In this document: piece by piece, positions 1 to 8,070 of the stretch
Layout of the letters: each line of letters opens with the position of its first letter
Numbering within the stretch: position 1 is the first letter of the stretch
DNA from: Natrialbaceae archaeon B1-Br10_E2g2
Lineage (GTDB): Archaea > Halobacteriota > Halobacteria > Halobacteriales > Natrialbaceae
Reading direction: 5' to 3'
Assembly (NCBI GenBank): GCA_001563805.1
Contig: LKMK01000004.1
Location: 1-36,026 of the forward strand
Length of the DNA stretch: 36,026 nt
Translations under genes and position numbers: made by a program
Notes under the pieces: model-generated
What the model saw: only the letters and a program-made list of their open reading frames with translations
What the model was told of the DNA's origin: nothing
The model's database searches: none

Positions 1-533
1 CCCGGGAGTTGAGTGATCCTCGCGGAGAACCTACTTTCGATCAATACCCGCGACCTCGACGACAACCTCGTTCATAGACTGGACTGTGGACCGCTCGATC
101 GAGGATTACCTGTCATCGACCGAGAAGTGTACGGTACTGTGCACTGTTCGATCAAATTGGCATGCGAAGCTCTCCAGTGACTGTCCCGTGTCGAGCAGGA
201 TGACGACGGTGGCGACCCGGCGAGGACGGGGACGCCTTCGTCGGAGTAGCTCCCGGTCGGGCACGGCCCCGAAGAGGGCCGTCGCGGCGAACGACACGAG
301 AGATCGGGAACTCACGTCCTATCCCGACTCGAGCGGCCGTCGCCCACCCAGTACGTAGCATTGACAGTCTCCTGTCTGGTTGTGTTTCGCCGACGGATCG
401 ACCGCGACTGACCGGAGGGCGAAGAAGTCGGCGAGAGCGCCCCAGGCCGTCGAATCTCGAGGTCGCGAAACCGTTTAGTTGCCGTCGGCCGAACCGACAG
501 GGCGGCCAGCCCCGTGCTGGGAGAGCTTCGTCC
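1..533. other. Gene-poor leader before pabB
   Basis: I see no convincing gene here. Short open frames exist on both strands, but their products are arginine-rich and lack the acidic character of haloarchaeal proteins. A weak AT-rich element (cgtttagtt, about 469-477) could be the pabB promoter and would give a leader of roughly 30 bases. No tRNA or repeat was recognised. Confidence 0.4.
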
Positions 534-2087
534 ATGTCGAGCGACCATCCCCACGTCAGTACGACCGAATCCGCGTTCGTAGCGACCGCCACAGACGCCC
601 CACCGGACGCACGCGTTCCGATCGAGGTTCGAGTGCCCGTCGACGATCCGTATCACGCGTACCGTCGCGCCCGGGCCGACCCCACGGCCCACCGCGACGC
701 CGGTGGCGACCCCGACAGCACGGGGCCGACCGGCGTCTACCTCGAGACCACGGGCGGCCAGTCCGGCTGGGGCTACTTCGCCGTCGATCCGTTCACGCGG
801 GTGCAGGTGGGCTCGACGCTCGAGCCAGTCGACGACGTCGACCCCGCGCCGTCGCTCGCGGAACTGGGTGGGCTGCTCGACCGCGAGACGCTCGTCCGCG
901 GCGACTGTGACGTGCCCTACCCCTGCGGGGCGTTCGGCTGGCTCTCCTACGACGTCGTCCGCGAACTCGAGACCCTGCCAGACACCACCGTCGACGAGCG
1001 AGGGGTGCCCCGCCTGCAGGTCGCCGCGTTCGACCGCGTCGCCGCCTGGGAGGAACCACGGGACGGCGAGACGGCACTGCGGATCACGGCCTGTCCCCGC
1101 GTCGGCGACGACCTCCACGCGGCGTACGAACGGGGTCGCGAGCGCGCCCTCGAGCTGGCCCGTGCAGCGACGACGGGTGAGCCCGCCACGCTAGCGCCGG
1201 CGGTGCAGGCGACCGACGCCACCTTCGAGAGCGACTGCTCGACGGCCGAGTTCGCCGACCGCGTCCGCCGCGTCAAAGCGTACGTCCGCGACGGCGACAC
1301 TTTCCAGGCGAACGTCTCCCAGCGACTCACCGCGCCCGCGGCGGTCCATCCCGTCGCGGCCTTCGACGCGCTCCGCGAGGTGAATCCGGCGCCGTACTCG
1401 GCGTTGCTCGAGTTCCCGGGCATCGACCTCGTGAGCGCCTCGCCGGAACTGTTGCTCGACGTCGAGGGCGACCGCCTGCTGACCGAACCGATCGCCGGCA
1501 CCCGACCGCGGGGCGAGACGCCCGCCGAAGACGACGCGCTCGAGGCGGATCTGCTCGACGACGGGAAAGAACGGGCCGAACACGCGATGCTGGTCGACCT
1601 GGAGCGAAACGACCTCGGGAAGGTCAGCGAGTACGGCAGCGTCGAGGTGACCGAGTACCGCCGCGTCGACCGCTACTCGGAGGTCATGCACCTCGTCTCA
1701 CTCGTCGAGGGGCGATTGCGTGCGGGTGCGGACCTGATGGACGCGATCGCCGCCGTGTTCCCCGGCGGGACGATCACCGGCGCCCCCAAACCCCGAACGA
1801 TGGAGATCATCGACGAGGTCGAACGGACGCGCCGTGGTCCCTACACGGGCTCCATCGGCGCATTCGGCTTCGACGGGCGGGCGACGCTCAACATCGTCAT
1901 CCGGACGCTCGTCAGGCGAGGGGACCGGTACTCGCTGCGGGTCGGTGCCGGAATCGTCCACGACTCGGTGCCCGAACGCGAGTACGACGAAACCCTCGAC
2001 AAGGGCCGTGCGCTGGTTCGGGCGCTCGATGCCGCTCTCGGCGAACGCGCGGAACTCGCCGTCGCGGACGGCGGGGTGATCGACTGA
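534..2087 (+). CDS. pabB: Chorismate-binding synthase component I, PabB/TrpE family
   Basis: This 517-residue protein is the large subunit of aminodeoxychorismate synthase (p-aminobenzoate for folate) or of anthranilate synthase (tryptophan). The chorismate-binding fold is clear: [10 protein letters not shown] near 254-263, SASPELLL near 301-308, PIAGTRPRG at 319-327, [18 protein letters not shown] near 345-362 and [13 protein letters not shown] near 409-421. The PIAGT motif carries Ala where classical PabB has the catalytic Lys (PIKGT), so sequence alone leans towards TrpE; a PIAGT subgroup of PabB enzymes is also known. I favour PabB because the window contains folate genes and no trp genes. 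It is followed by its amidotransferase partner 76 bases downstream. The N-terminal 60 residues are poorly conserved, so the start is moderately certain. Confidence 0.85.
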   Translation: MSSDHPHVSTTESAFVATATDAPPDARVPIEVRVPVDDPYHAYRRARADPTAHRDAGGDPDSTGPTGVYLETTGGQSGWGYFAVDPFTRVQVGSTLEPVDDVDPAPSLAELGGLLDRETLVRGDCDVPYPCGAFGWLSYDVVRELETLPDTTVDERGVPRLQVAAFDRVAAWEEPRDGETALRITACPRVGDDLHAAYERGRERALELARAATTGEPATLAPAVQATDATFESDCSTAEFADRVRRVKAYVRDGDTFQANVSQRLTAPAAVHPVAAFDALREVNPAPYSALLEFPGIDLVSASPELLLDVEGDRLLTEPIAGTRPRGETPAEDDALEADLLDDGKERAEHAMLVDLERNDLGKVSEYGSVEVTEYRRVDRYSEVMHLVSLVEGRLRAGADLMDAIAAVFPGGTITGAPKPRTMEIIDEVERTRRGPYTGSIGAFGFDGRATLNIVIRTLVRRGDRYSLRVGAGIVHDSVPEREYDETLDKGRALVRALDAALGERAELAVADGGVID

Positions 2088-2167
2088 TGTGGCTCGCCCG
2101 GCCGCGTGTCCTCGCCTCGCCCCTCGAGCCCCCGGCGGTCGCTGGCGACGCGGGTGAGCCGCGATGA
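2087..2167 (+). CDS. Possible 26-residue bridging micro-ORF between pabB and pabA
   Basis: The stop of the upstream gene overlaps an ATG (TGATG), and the 26-codon frame that follows (beginning MWLARPRV) ends in a TGA that overlaps the pabA start (ATGA). The frame therefore tiles the whole gap. Its likely role, if any, is to pass ribosomes from pabB to pabA; the peptide shows no motif. In GC-rich DNA such open frames arise by chance, and the arginine/proline-rich product is not typical, so coding status is doubtful. Confidence 0.25.
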   Translation: MWLARPRVLASPLEPPAVAGDAGEPR

Positions 2168-2829
2168 CGCAGATTCTGATCGTCGACAACTACGACTCCT
2201 TCGCGTACAACCTCGTCCAGTACGTCGGCGCCGCGATCGACGCGCCCGAGGCCGGCGAGGTGATCGTCCGGCGAAACGACGCCATCGACGTAGCCGGCGT
2301 CCGACGGCTCGATCCGGACGGGATCGTCGTCTCGCCCGGGCCAGGGACGCCCGCCGAGGCCGGCGTCTCGATCCCGATCTTTCGCGACCTCGAGTACCCG
2401 ACCCTCGGCGTCTGCCTGGGTCACCAGGCGCTCTGTGCGGCGGCCGGCGCGCCCGTCGGTCACGCGCCGCGAGTCGTCCACGGGAAGCCCTCGACGGTCA
2501 CCCACGACGGAACCGGCGTCTTCGAGGGGCTCTCGGACCCATTCGATGCCGGCCGCTACCACTCGCTGGCGGTCGACCGGGCGGACCTGCCGGCCGAACT
2601 GCTCGAGACGGCGAGCACCGTCCTCGTGGACGGCGATCGAGCGGCCGACGCGAGCGAACCCGGTCCCACCGACGCGGCGGGTCGCGAGATCGTGATGGCC
2701 GTCCGCCACCGCGACCGGCCCCACGTCGGCGTCCAGTTTCACCCCGAGAGCATCCTCACCGGCGCGGGGATGACACTGATCGAGAACTTCGTCGATGCTG
2801 CCGCGAACGCGTCCGTGGTTCGTTCCTGA
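2164..2829 (+). CDS. pabA: Glutamine amidotransferase component II, PabA/TrpG family
   Basis: This 221-residue class I glutamine amidotransferase releases ammonia from glutamine for the adjacent chorismate synthase subunit. The oxyanion segment SPGPGTP lies near 57-63, the nucleophile Cys84 in LGVCLGHQ, and the His193/Glu195 pair in QFHPESILT. The length is normal for a stand-alone component. PabA and TrpG cannot be told apart by motif, and in many organisms one protein serves both. The usual third gene of the set, aminodeoxychorismate lyase (pabC), does not follow. Confidence 0.88.
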   Translation: MTQILIVDNYDSFAYNLVQYVGAAIDAPEAGEVIVRRNDAIDVAGVRRLDPDGIVVSPGPGTPAEAGVSIPIFRDLEYPTLGVCLGHQALCAAAGAPVGHAPRVVHGKPSTVTHDGTGVFEGLSDPFDAGRYHSLAVDRADLPAELLETASTVLVDGDRAADASEPGPTDAAGREIVMAVRHRDRPHVGVQFHPESILTGAGMTLIENFVDAAANASVVRS

Positions 2830-2950
2830 GCTCGAGTACCGATTCCGGGTGCCGTTTGTCCACACACGACTCGGAATTGTGGCCGATTGTTGCTGATGTT
2901 CACGCACTCGACCCGGAATCGTTACTTACCTCGAGTTCAGAGATCCGACT

Positions 2951-3133
2951 ATGAGCCAGAATCGACCCACCGACCGACGAACGCCCACCGACCGACGCGA
3001 TCCGGAGTTCTACCTTCCCGGAACGCCGACGTCGTCGGTCACTCTTGAACGTCTCGAGCGCGTCTTCACGTTCCTGTTTAGCAACCGTGGCCGGATCCGG
3101 GGCGACCGGACCCGCGACCGAACCGAGGAGTAA
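2951..3133 (+). CDS. Small hypothetical protein (60 aa)
   Basis: This short open frame begins at an ATG with an AT-rich element (gttacttac) about 27 bases upstream, compatible with leaderless transcription. The product starts with a polar run rich in Asp, Arg and Thr, followed by a compact segment (EFYLPGTPTSSVTLERLERV) and an arginine-rich tail. I recognise no family. It stands alone between pabA and the serine acetyltransferase. Its basic tail is unusual for a haloarchaeal protein, so it could be spurious. Confidence 0.45.
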   Translation: MSQNRPTDRRTPTDRRDPEFYLPGTPTSSVTLERLERVFTFLFSNRGRIRGDRTRDRTEE

Positions 3134-3232
3134 CCAGGTCCGTCCGACAGCCGCGTTTTTTATCGCTCGAGTAGCCCCACACGCCACCCAGGACGCCGAG
3201 GCCCACCGTTCGTCCGCCGCGCCGTCGGTGTG

Positions 3233-3239
3233 CTTTTGG
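3233..3239 (+). promoter_or_regulatory. TATA-like box of serine acetyltransferase
   Basis: The sequence cttttgg is centred 27 bases before the ATG at 3263, the usual archaeal spacing to the transcription start. It supports a leaderless transcript starting at that ATG. Confidence 0.4.
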
Positions 3240-3262
3240 ACGTCCCAGCCGTATTACGGGCT

Positions 3263-4126
3263 ATGGACTACAGCTACACCGGCGATGCCTGCGAACGGCT
3301 CCTCGAGGCCTACGAGGCCGACGCCGAGCCGTTCCCGACGGGGTCGTCGATGCAGTTTCCGGAGTGGTCGCATCGGCGCGCCGAGATGGGCCTGCTCAGG
3401 CGGCTGTTCTTTCCCAGGTGCTGGAACGCCGGCGCGTTGCCCGAGGAGCCGTCGGCGATCCGGGCGGAACTGTCGGAGCTCGGTACCATCTACTGCCGTG
3501 GTATTCGACCGTACACGGGACGCGATCCGACGGCGGCGGTCGACGCGGTCCTCGACCGGCTTCCCGACGTCCGTACCGCGCTCAAAAAGGACGTCGAGGC
3601 GGCCTACAAGGGCGATCCCGCGGCGAAGTCGTACGTGGAGGTCATCCGGTCCTATCCCGGCTTCCAGGCGATCACGATGCAGCGGGTCGCCCACGAACTC
3701 TACGAGGCCGACGTGCCGGAGTACGCCAGGGAGCTCACCGAGTACGCCAAGACGGTGACGGGGATCGACGTCCACCCGGGGGCGGAGATCGGCGAGTACT
3801 TCTTCATCGATCACGGCACCGGCGTCGTGATCGGGGAGACGACGACGATCGGTGACTGGGTTCGGCTCTACCAGGACGTCACCCTCGGGGCGCTCCACTT
3901 CGAGGAGGAAGAGGACGACGAGAAGGCCCTGAAGAAAGGCTACAAGCGCCATCCGGACATCGGGAACAACGTCGTGATCGGGGCCGGAACGAAAGTGCTC
4001 GGCCCGATCACCGTCGGCAATCACGTCAGCATCGGCGCGAACTCATGGGTGACCGACGACGTGCCGGCGAAGACGAGCGTCTACGTCTCCGAACATCCGA
4101 CGCAGGAACGAAAGCGAAGCGATTGA
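3263..4126 (+). CDS. cysE: Serine O-acetyltransferase
   Basis: The enzyme transfers acetyl from acetyl-CoA to serine, the first step of cysteine synthesis. Of 287 residues, the N-terminal 160 form the helical domain and the rest the left-handed beta-helix with hexapeptide repeats. The catalytic pair is visible as Asp169 in GIDVHPGAEIG and His184 in FIDHGTGVVIGET. Near 211-232 the protein carries an acidic/lysine loop before RHPDIGNNVVIGAG, at the place where bacterial homologues have the GGTGK...RHP loop. I chose the ATG at 3263 rather than the in-frame GTG at 3230 because of the TATA spacing. It appears to be a single-gene unit, convergent with metF. It is one of three genes here that act on serine or its breakdown products, with ilvA and ridA. 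Confidence 0.9.
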   Translation: MDYSYTGDACERLLEAYEADAEPFPTGSSMQFPEWSHRRAEMGLLRRLFFPRCWNAGALPEEPSAIRAELSELGTIYCRGIRPYTGRDPTAAVDAVLDRLPDVRTALKKDVEAAYKGDPAAKSYVEVIRSYPGFQAITMQRVAHELYEADVPEYARELTEYAKTVTGIDVHPGAEIGEYFFIDHGTGVVIGETTTIGDWVRLYQDVTLGALHFEEEEDDEKALKKGYKRHPDIGNNVVIGAGTKVLGPITVGNHVSIGANSWVTDDVPAKTSVYVSEHPTQERKRSD

Positions 4127-4247
4127 GGCGGATTCCCGTACCGGTGCCGGCGCACCCGCCGGTCGGGTCGCGGTTGCGCCGGAACTGACGTACAGTAGTC
4201 CGTATGACCGGCGTCGACGTGGCTTTCACTGCCGACGCACACTCGAG

Positions 4248-5114
4248 TCACCGGTACTGCTCGAGGGTCTTCGCCCGCCAGGACTCGAGGTCGGGCACCT
4301 GGTTGAACGCGTAGACGTGGACGCCACGGAGGTCGTAGTGGGGGTCGGCGGCGTACGGTGCGAGTCCCTCGATCAACGGTTCGGGGACGTACGTCCCGCG
4401 GGAGCCGACGAGTTCGCGGACGAAGCCGAGGATGCCGCTGGTCTTCTGGAGGAAGCGAACCGAATCGCCGACGCCGACCTTTTTCGAGATGCTCAACAGC
4501 CGCTGGTACTTCATGACGCCGGGGATGCCGACTTCGACCGGCAGCTCGACCCCACGGCCGCGAATCTCGTCGATCCACGTGACGATGGCGTCGGGATCGT
4601 AACACAGCTGCGTGACGATGTAGGTCGCGTAGGGCGCTTTGTTCGCCATCGACTCGGCGAGTGTCTCGTCGTCGAGGAAGGCGTGGCCCTCCGGGTAGCC
4701 GGTGATCCCGACGTCGTCGAACTCGTACTCGAGGCCCTCGAGCGCCGACAGCAGCTCGTACGCCGAGGTGAACTCGCCGGCGGGCTCCTCGCGGTCGCCG
4801 CCGGGGACGAAGATGTCGGTGACGCCGGCGTCGGTGAGCCGTTGTGCGACTTCTTCGAGGTGCTCTTCGTCACGGACGTAGCGGGCCGCGATGTGGGGGA
4901 CAACCTCGAAGCCGCGGTCGCTCGCCCGCTCGGTCCAGTCGATCGTCGCCTCGAGGCCCAGCGTCGGCGAGGTAGTGATCGCGACCTCCGCACCCTCGGG
5001 GAGGTGGTCCAGTTGCTCGTCCATGCTCTCGAACGGCATCAGCTCGAAGCGTGGCTCCTCGAGCAACGTAACGACGCCCGCTGCGGTCGTGGTCGGCTGT
5101 ATTTCGGATGACAT
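4248..5114 (-). CDS. metF: Methylenetetrahydrofolate reductase, MetF family
   Basis: This 288-residue TIM-barrel flavoprotein interconverts 5-methyl-THF and 5,10-methylene-THF. The family start FELMPF holds the catalytic Glu24 (FEFFPP in bacterial MetF). It is followed by PHIAARYV and the PGGDREEP segment, the counterpart of the RGD-P flavin/folate-binding loop, and later by VGIPGVMKYQRL. The length is normal. The gene lies on the minus strand 196 bases after the DmdA-like gene. No strong TATA box is seen just upstream, so the two may be cotranscribed. That pairing suggests it works in the oxidative direction, receiving methyl-THF from the demethylase rather than supplying methionine synthesis; this is inference. 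Confidence 0.88.
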   Translation of the reverse strand: MSSEIQPTTTAAGVVTLLEEPRFELMPFESMDEQLDHLPEGAEVAITTSPTLGLEATIDWTERASDRGFEVVPHIAARYVRDEEHLEEVAQRLTDAGVTDIFVPGGDREEPAGEFTSAYELLSALEGLEYEFDDVGITGYPEGHAFLDDETLAESMANKAPYATYIVTQLCYDPDAIVTWIDEIRGRGVELPVEVGIPGVMKYQRLLSISKKVGVGDSVRFLQKTSGILGFVRELVGSRGTYVPEPLIEGLAPYAADPHYDLRGVHVYAFNQVPDLESWRAKTLEQYR

Positions 5115-5310
5115 GATGTCTGGCTGTGAGGCCTCGGGACGCGTCGCCGCGCGCTGTGTTCACATACGGACTCGAGCCCCTCGTAGGTATCGATTCCGAG
5201 GCGTGTGGACCGTGGCGTGGTCGGTTCGGGCCGACACGGCGGTCTGTCGGTTTCGGCTCACCGAAGCCGACGGCGTCGCTCTCGAGGCCCCGACGCGGTC
5301 CCCTCGCGGT

Positions 5311-6687
5311 TCAGTCCGAGACCTCTTTTCCGGCGTTGAGCTTGGCTTGCTCGCGGGCGCTCGGGTTGACCGACGGCTTGAACGGCACCTCGGAGACCTT
5401 GGCGTACACCGGCTCGCCCGGCTCTTCTGCGTACTCGTCGGGCAGGTGGACCTGGAACTCCGTCTCGATGTCGCCGTCGTAGACGTCCATCGGGTCGCCG
5501 TCGAGTTTCTCGGCCGGCACGAATCCGAGCGCGAGGTTCGTCTCGAGTTCGGGGTTGTGCCACGGCGAGGTGACGTAGCCACACTTCTCGCCGGTGTCGG
5601 GGTCGGAGATGAGCCAGAAGTCCGGCGCGTAGTCGCGAACCGGCTCGCCGGCCATCTTGAGCCCGACCATCTTGTGGACGAACGGGTACTCGCCATCGTC
5701 GATCTGGGCTTTCTGGCGCTCGAGTTCCTCTTTCCCGATGTAGTCTGCGTCTTTGTCGTCGGGCACCTGGTAGGCGAGGTTGACCTGGAACGGCGAGGTC
5801 TCGTGGTCCATGTCCTGGCCCCACGAGAGGATGCCGGCGGCGATACGCCGGTGGTGGGCCGGGGCGACCTGCATGCCGCCGTGGGCGCGGACGGACTCGA
5901 TGGCGGGGTCCCAGACGCGTTCGGCGTTCTTCGAGGCCTCCTTGACGTAGATCTCGAAGCCTTTCTCCCCGGAGAAGCCGGTCTGGCTGATGAGGACGGG
6001 AACGCCGTTGAGCTCGGCCTCCATCAGGCCGTAGTAGGGAATGTCCTCGACCTCCTCGCCGACGAGGTCGACCATCACGTCGACGGATTTGGGGCCCTGG
6101 ATCTGGACCGGCGCGACGTCGATCTCGTCGATCTCGACGTCGAAGTCCATCCCGACGTTGACGCCCTGGAGCCACTGCATCAGTGTCGAGTCCGAGATCG
6201 AGAACCAGAACTCGTCCTCGCCCGGCCGAAGGAGGACGGGGTCGTTGAGGATGCCGCCGTCCTCGTTACAGAGGATGACGTACTTGCCGCGCATCGGTTC
6301 GATCTCGGTCGCGTCGCGGGTGATGACGTAGTTCGTCAGTGCTTCGGCGTCGGGGCCTTTCACGCGGATCTGTCGCTCGACGGCGACGTCCCACAGCGTG
6401 ACGTGGTTGACGAGCGCCTCGTACTCCTCCATCATCCCGCCCTCCTCGGGCTCTAACATCCCGCGTGGGTGGTAGAGCCGGTTGTACACCGTCGCTCGCC
6501 AGGCGCCGTTCTCGACGAACGACTTGTGGAAAAACGGTGACTTGCGTACCCGCGTCGAGACGAGCATTTCGATCCCGGGATCGCCGGACTGTCGCAGGTT
6601 TCGCGGCAGTACCCGGTCGGACTGGTCGACGTTCGGATAGTTCGGGTGGTCCTGACTCTCCGTCTGTGGCGGTTCGTTGCCAGACAT
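5311..6687 (-). CDS. DmdA/GcvT-like THF-dependent demethylase
   Basis: This 458-residue member of the GcvT (aminomethyltransferase) superfamily most resembles DMSP demethylase DmdA. Shared blocks, recalled from memory, are TVYN near 66-69, HVTLWDVAVERQ at 95-106, GPDA at 111-114, DGGILNDP at 143-150, FSISD near 162-166, GFEIYV at 243-248 and ILSWGQDM at 286-293; a GcvT C-terminal barrel follows. Such proteins move a methyl from sulfonium, ammonium or ether donors to THF. DmdA is about 370 residues; this protein has a longer polar N-terminus and a C-terminal extension. The DmdA stretch before the LLSYGNDM block (CPNxIERxE) is replaced by APAHHRRIAA, so the substrate may not be DMSP. Three in-frame ATGs exist (6699, 6693, 6687); the TATA spacing favours 6687. 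metF lies downstream on the same strand. Confidence 0.8.
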   Translation of the reverse strand: MSGNEPPQTESQDHPNYPNVDQSDRVLPRNLRQSGDPGIEMLVSTRVRKSPFFHKSFVENGAWRATVYNRLYHPRGMLEPEEGGMMEEYEALVNHVTLWDVAVERQIRVKGPDAEALTNYVITRDATEIEPMRGKYVILCNEDGGILNDPVLLRPGEDEFWFSISDSTLMQWLQGVNVGMDFDVEIDEIDVAPVQIQGPKSVDVMVDLVGEEVEDIPYYGLMEAELNGVPVLISQTGFSGEKGFEIYVKEASKNAERVWDPAIESVRAHGGMQVAPAHHRRIAAGILSWGQDMDHETSPFQVNLAYQVPDDKDADYIGKEELERQKAQIDDGEYPFVHKMVGLKMAGEPVRDYAPDFWLISDPDTGEKCGYVTSPWHNPELETNLALGFVPAEKLDGDPMDVYDGDIETEFQVHLPDEYAEEPGEPVYAKVSEVPFKPSVNPSAREQAKLNAGKEVSD

Positions 6688-7057
6688 TGACATCACCATG
6701 TCTCGCAGGGCACATAAAAGTGGGAGTCGATACCGGTTAACACAGTTCCGTATGTGCCCCTATGTACCGTGTAGAGGGTCTGAGTCGCCCGAAATACGAT
6801 TCTCGCTTCCGATGGGGGTTTGACCGACTCGAACGACCTACAACTGATAGAACGGTTATGTGTTGTGGAATCCGTGCCGACCGCAGTCGGAATCGGTCGA
6901 CTCGACCCCGGAGGCAGAGCTTTGATACCTCACCACACAGTTAGCTCCACGGTAGCGTCCGGGACGAGGCGAACGCGACGCCGTCCCGGCTGACAGAGCT
7001 GATCCACATGAGATCCGAGTTACGTACCAGCCAGACTCCGACAGGCGGTGAGACGTC
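6688..7057. other. Divergent intergenic region between the DmdA-like gene and folD
   Basis: About 370 bases hold the promoters of two divergent one-carbon genes. The minus-strand TATA box lies at 6712-6719. Towards folD there is an AT-rich stretch (gagttacgtacc, about 7016-7027) and, further up, gagctttgatacc. A stem-loop with arms CCGGGACG (6959-6966) and CGTCCCGG (6982-6989) sits about 70 bases before folD. No gene is supported here. Confidence 0.5.
6712..6719 (-). promoter_or_regulatory. TATA box of the DmdA-like gene
   Basis: Read on the minus strand this is acttttatgtg, centred about 29 bases before the ATG at 6687 and 23 before that at 6693. It supports a leaderless or nearly leaderless transcript and argues against the first ATG at 6699. 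Confidence 0.55.
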
Positions 7058-7951
7058 GTGACCCACGTCATCGACGGGAACGCGGTGGCAGACCGGATTA
7101 CCGACGGGCTCGCAGACTGCGTCGAGACACTCGAGGCGGCGCAGGTGACGCCGGGACTCGCCACGGTACTGATGAGCGACGACCCCGCGAGCGAGACGTA
7201 CATTTCGATGAAACAGCAGGCGTGTGCGGACCTCGGTATCGAGAGCATCCACCACGACCTGGAGCCGTCCGCGTCCGCCGACGAACTGTTCGAGACCGTC
7301 GCGGGGCTGAACGAGGACTCCGACGTTCACGGGATTCTCGTCCAGATGCCCGTCCCCGACCACGTCGACGGCTCGAGCGTCCTCCGCAGCATCGACCCGC
7401 TGAAGGACGTCGACGGCTTCCACCCCGAGAACGTCGGCCGACTCGTCGCGGGCGACCCGCGATACAAACCGTGTACGCCCCACGGCATCCAGAAACTGCT
7501 CGAGGCGGCGGACGTCGATACCGAGGGTGCGGACGCGGTGATCGTCGGCCGATCCGACATCGTCGGCAAGCCGATGGCGAACCTGCTGATCCAGAAGGCT
7601 CCCGGCGGCAACGCGACGGTGACGGTCTGTCACTCCCGCACCGAGGACCTCGCCGCGAAGACCCGCGAGGCGGACATCGTGATCGCCGCGGCCGGGGTCG
7701 CCGAACTCGTCGACGGTTCGATGATCCGGGAGGGGGCGACGGTGATCGACGTCGGCGTCAACCGTGTCGAGGCCGACACGGAGAAGGGCTACGAACTCGT
7801 CGGCGACGTCGAATTCGAGAGTGCGAAAGAGAGCGCACGCACAATCACGCCCGTCCCTGGTGGCGTCGGCCCGATGACGATCGCGATGTTGCTGTACAAC
7901 ACGGTCAAAGCCACAGCTATTCAGGAGGACGTCACGATTACGCTCCCGTGA
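7058..7951 (+). CDS. folD: Bifunctional methylene-THF dehydrogenase / methenyl-THF cyclohydrolase
   Basis: FolD oxidises 5,10-methylene-THF with NAD(P)+ and hydrolyses the product to 10-formyl-THF. In this 297-residue protein the catalytic Tyr48 and Lys52 lie in TYISMKQQA, followed by ILVQMPVPDHV, PLKDVDGFHPENVGRL, PCTPHGIQKLL, the Rossmann segment VIVGRSDIVGKPMANLL and the C-terminal PVPGGVGPMTIAMLL. The start codon is GTG, since no upstream ATG keeps the family alignment. It is divergent from the DmdA-like gene and is followed 115 bases later by ilvA on the same strand. It supplies the middle step between MetF and formate-THF ligase, both encoded in this window. Confidence 0.93.
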   Translation: MTHVIDGNAVADRITDGLADCVETLEAAQVTPGLATVLMSDDPASETYISMKQQACADLGIESIHHDLEPSASADELFETVAGLNEDSDVHGILVQMPVPDHVDGSSVLRSIDPLKDVDGFHPENVGRLVAGDPRYKPCTPHGIQKLLEAADVDTEGADAVIVGRSDIVGKPMANLLIQKAPGGNATVTVCHSRTEDLAAKTREADIVIAAAGVAELVDGSMIREGATVIDVGVNRVEADTEKGYELVGDVEFESAKESARTITPVPGGVGPMTIAMLLYNTVKATAIQEDVTITLP

Positions 7952-7956
7952 GACAG

Positions 7957-8070
7957 ATGTTCCCACTACAGATTAACTCGTTTACAGGTTCTGTTTCGCG
8001 AGCCAGCGATTTCAGGGGGCGACCGCGAGGCCACGGCGCCGAACGCACTCCAGGGGTGAGACCGCCGTGA
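7957..8070 (+). CDS. Possible 37-residue micro-ORF linking folD and ilvA
   Basis: A small frame starting at an ATG six bases after the folD stop runs through the gap and ends in a TGA overlapping the GTG start of ilvA (GTGA). It might couple translation of the two genes. The product (beginning MFPLQINSFTG) has a basic tail and no motif, so it may be chance. Confidence 0.2.
   Translation: MFPLQINSFTGSVSRASDFRGRPRGHGAERTPGVRPP

Noticed and set aside
106-315. A 69-codon minus-strand frame starting at a GTG near the left end
   Set aside because: Arginine-rich product, no family motif and no convincing TATA box; it probably arises from GC-rich sequence.
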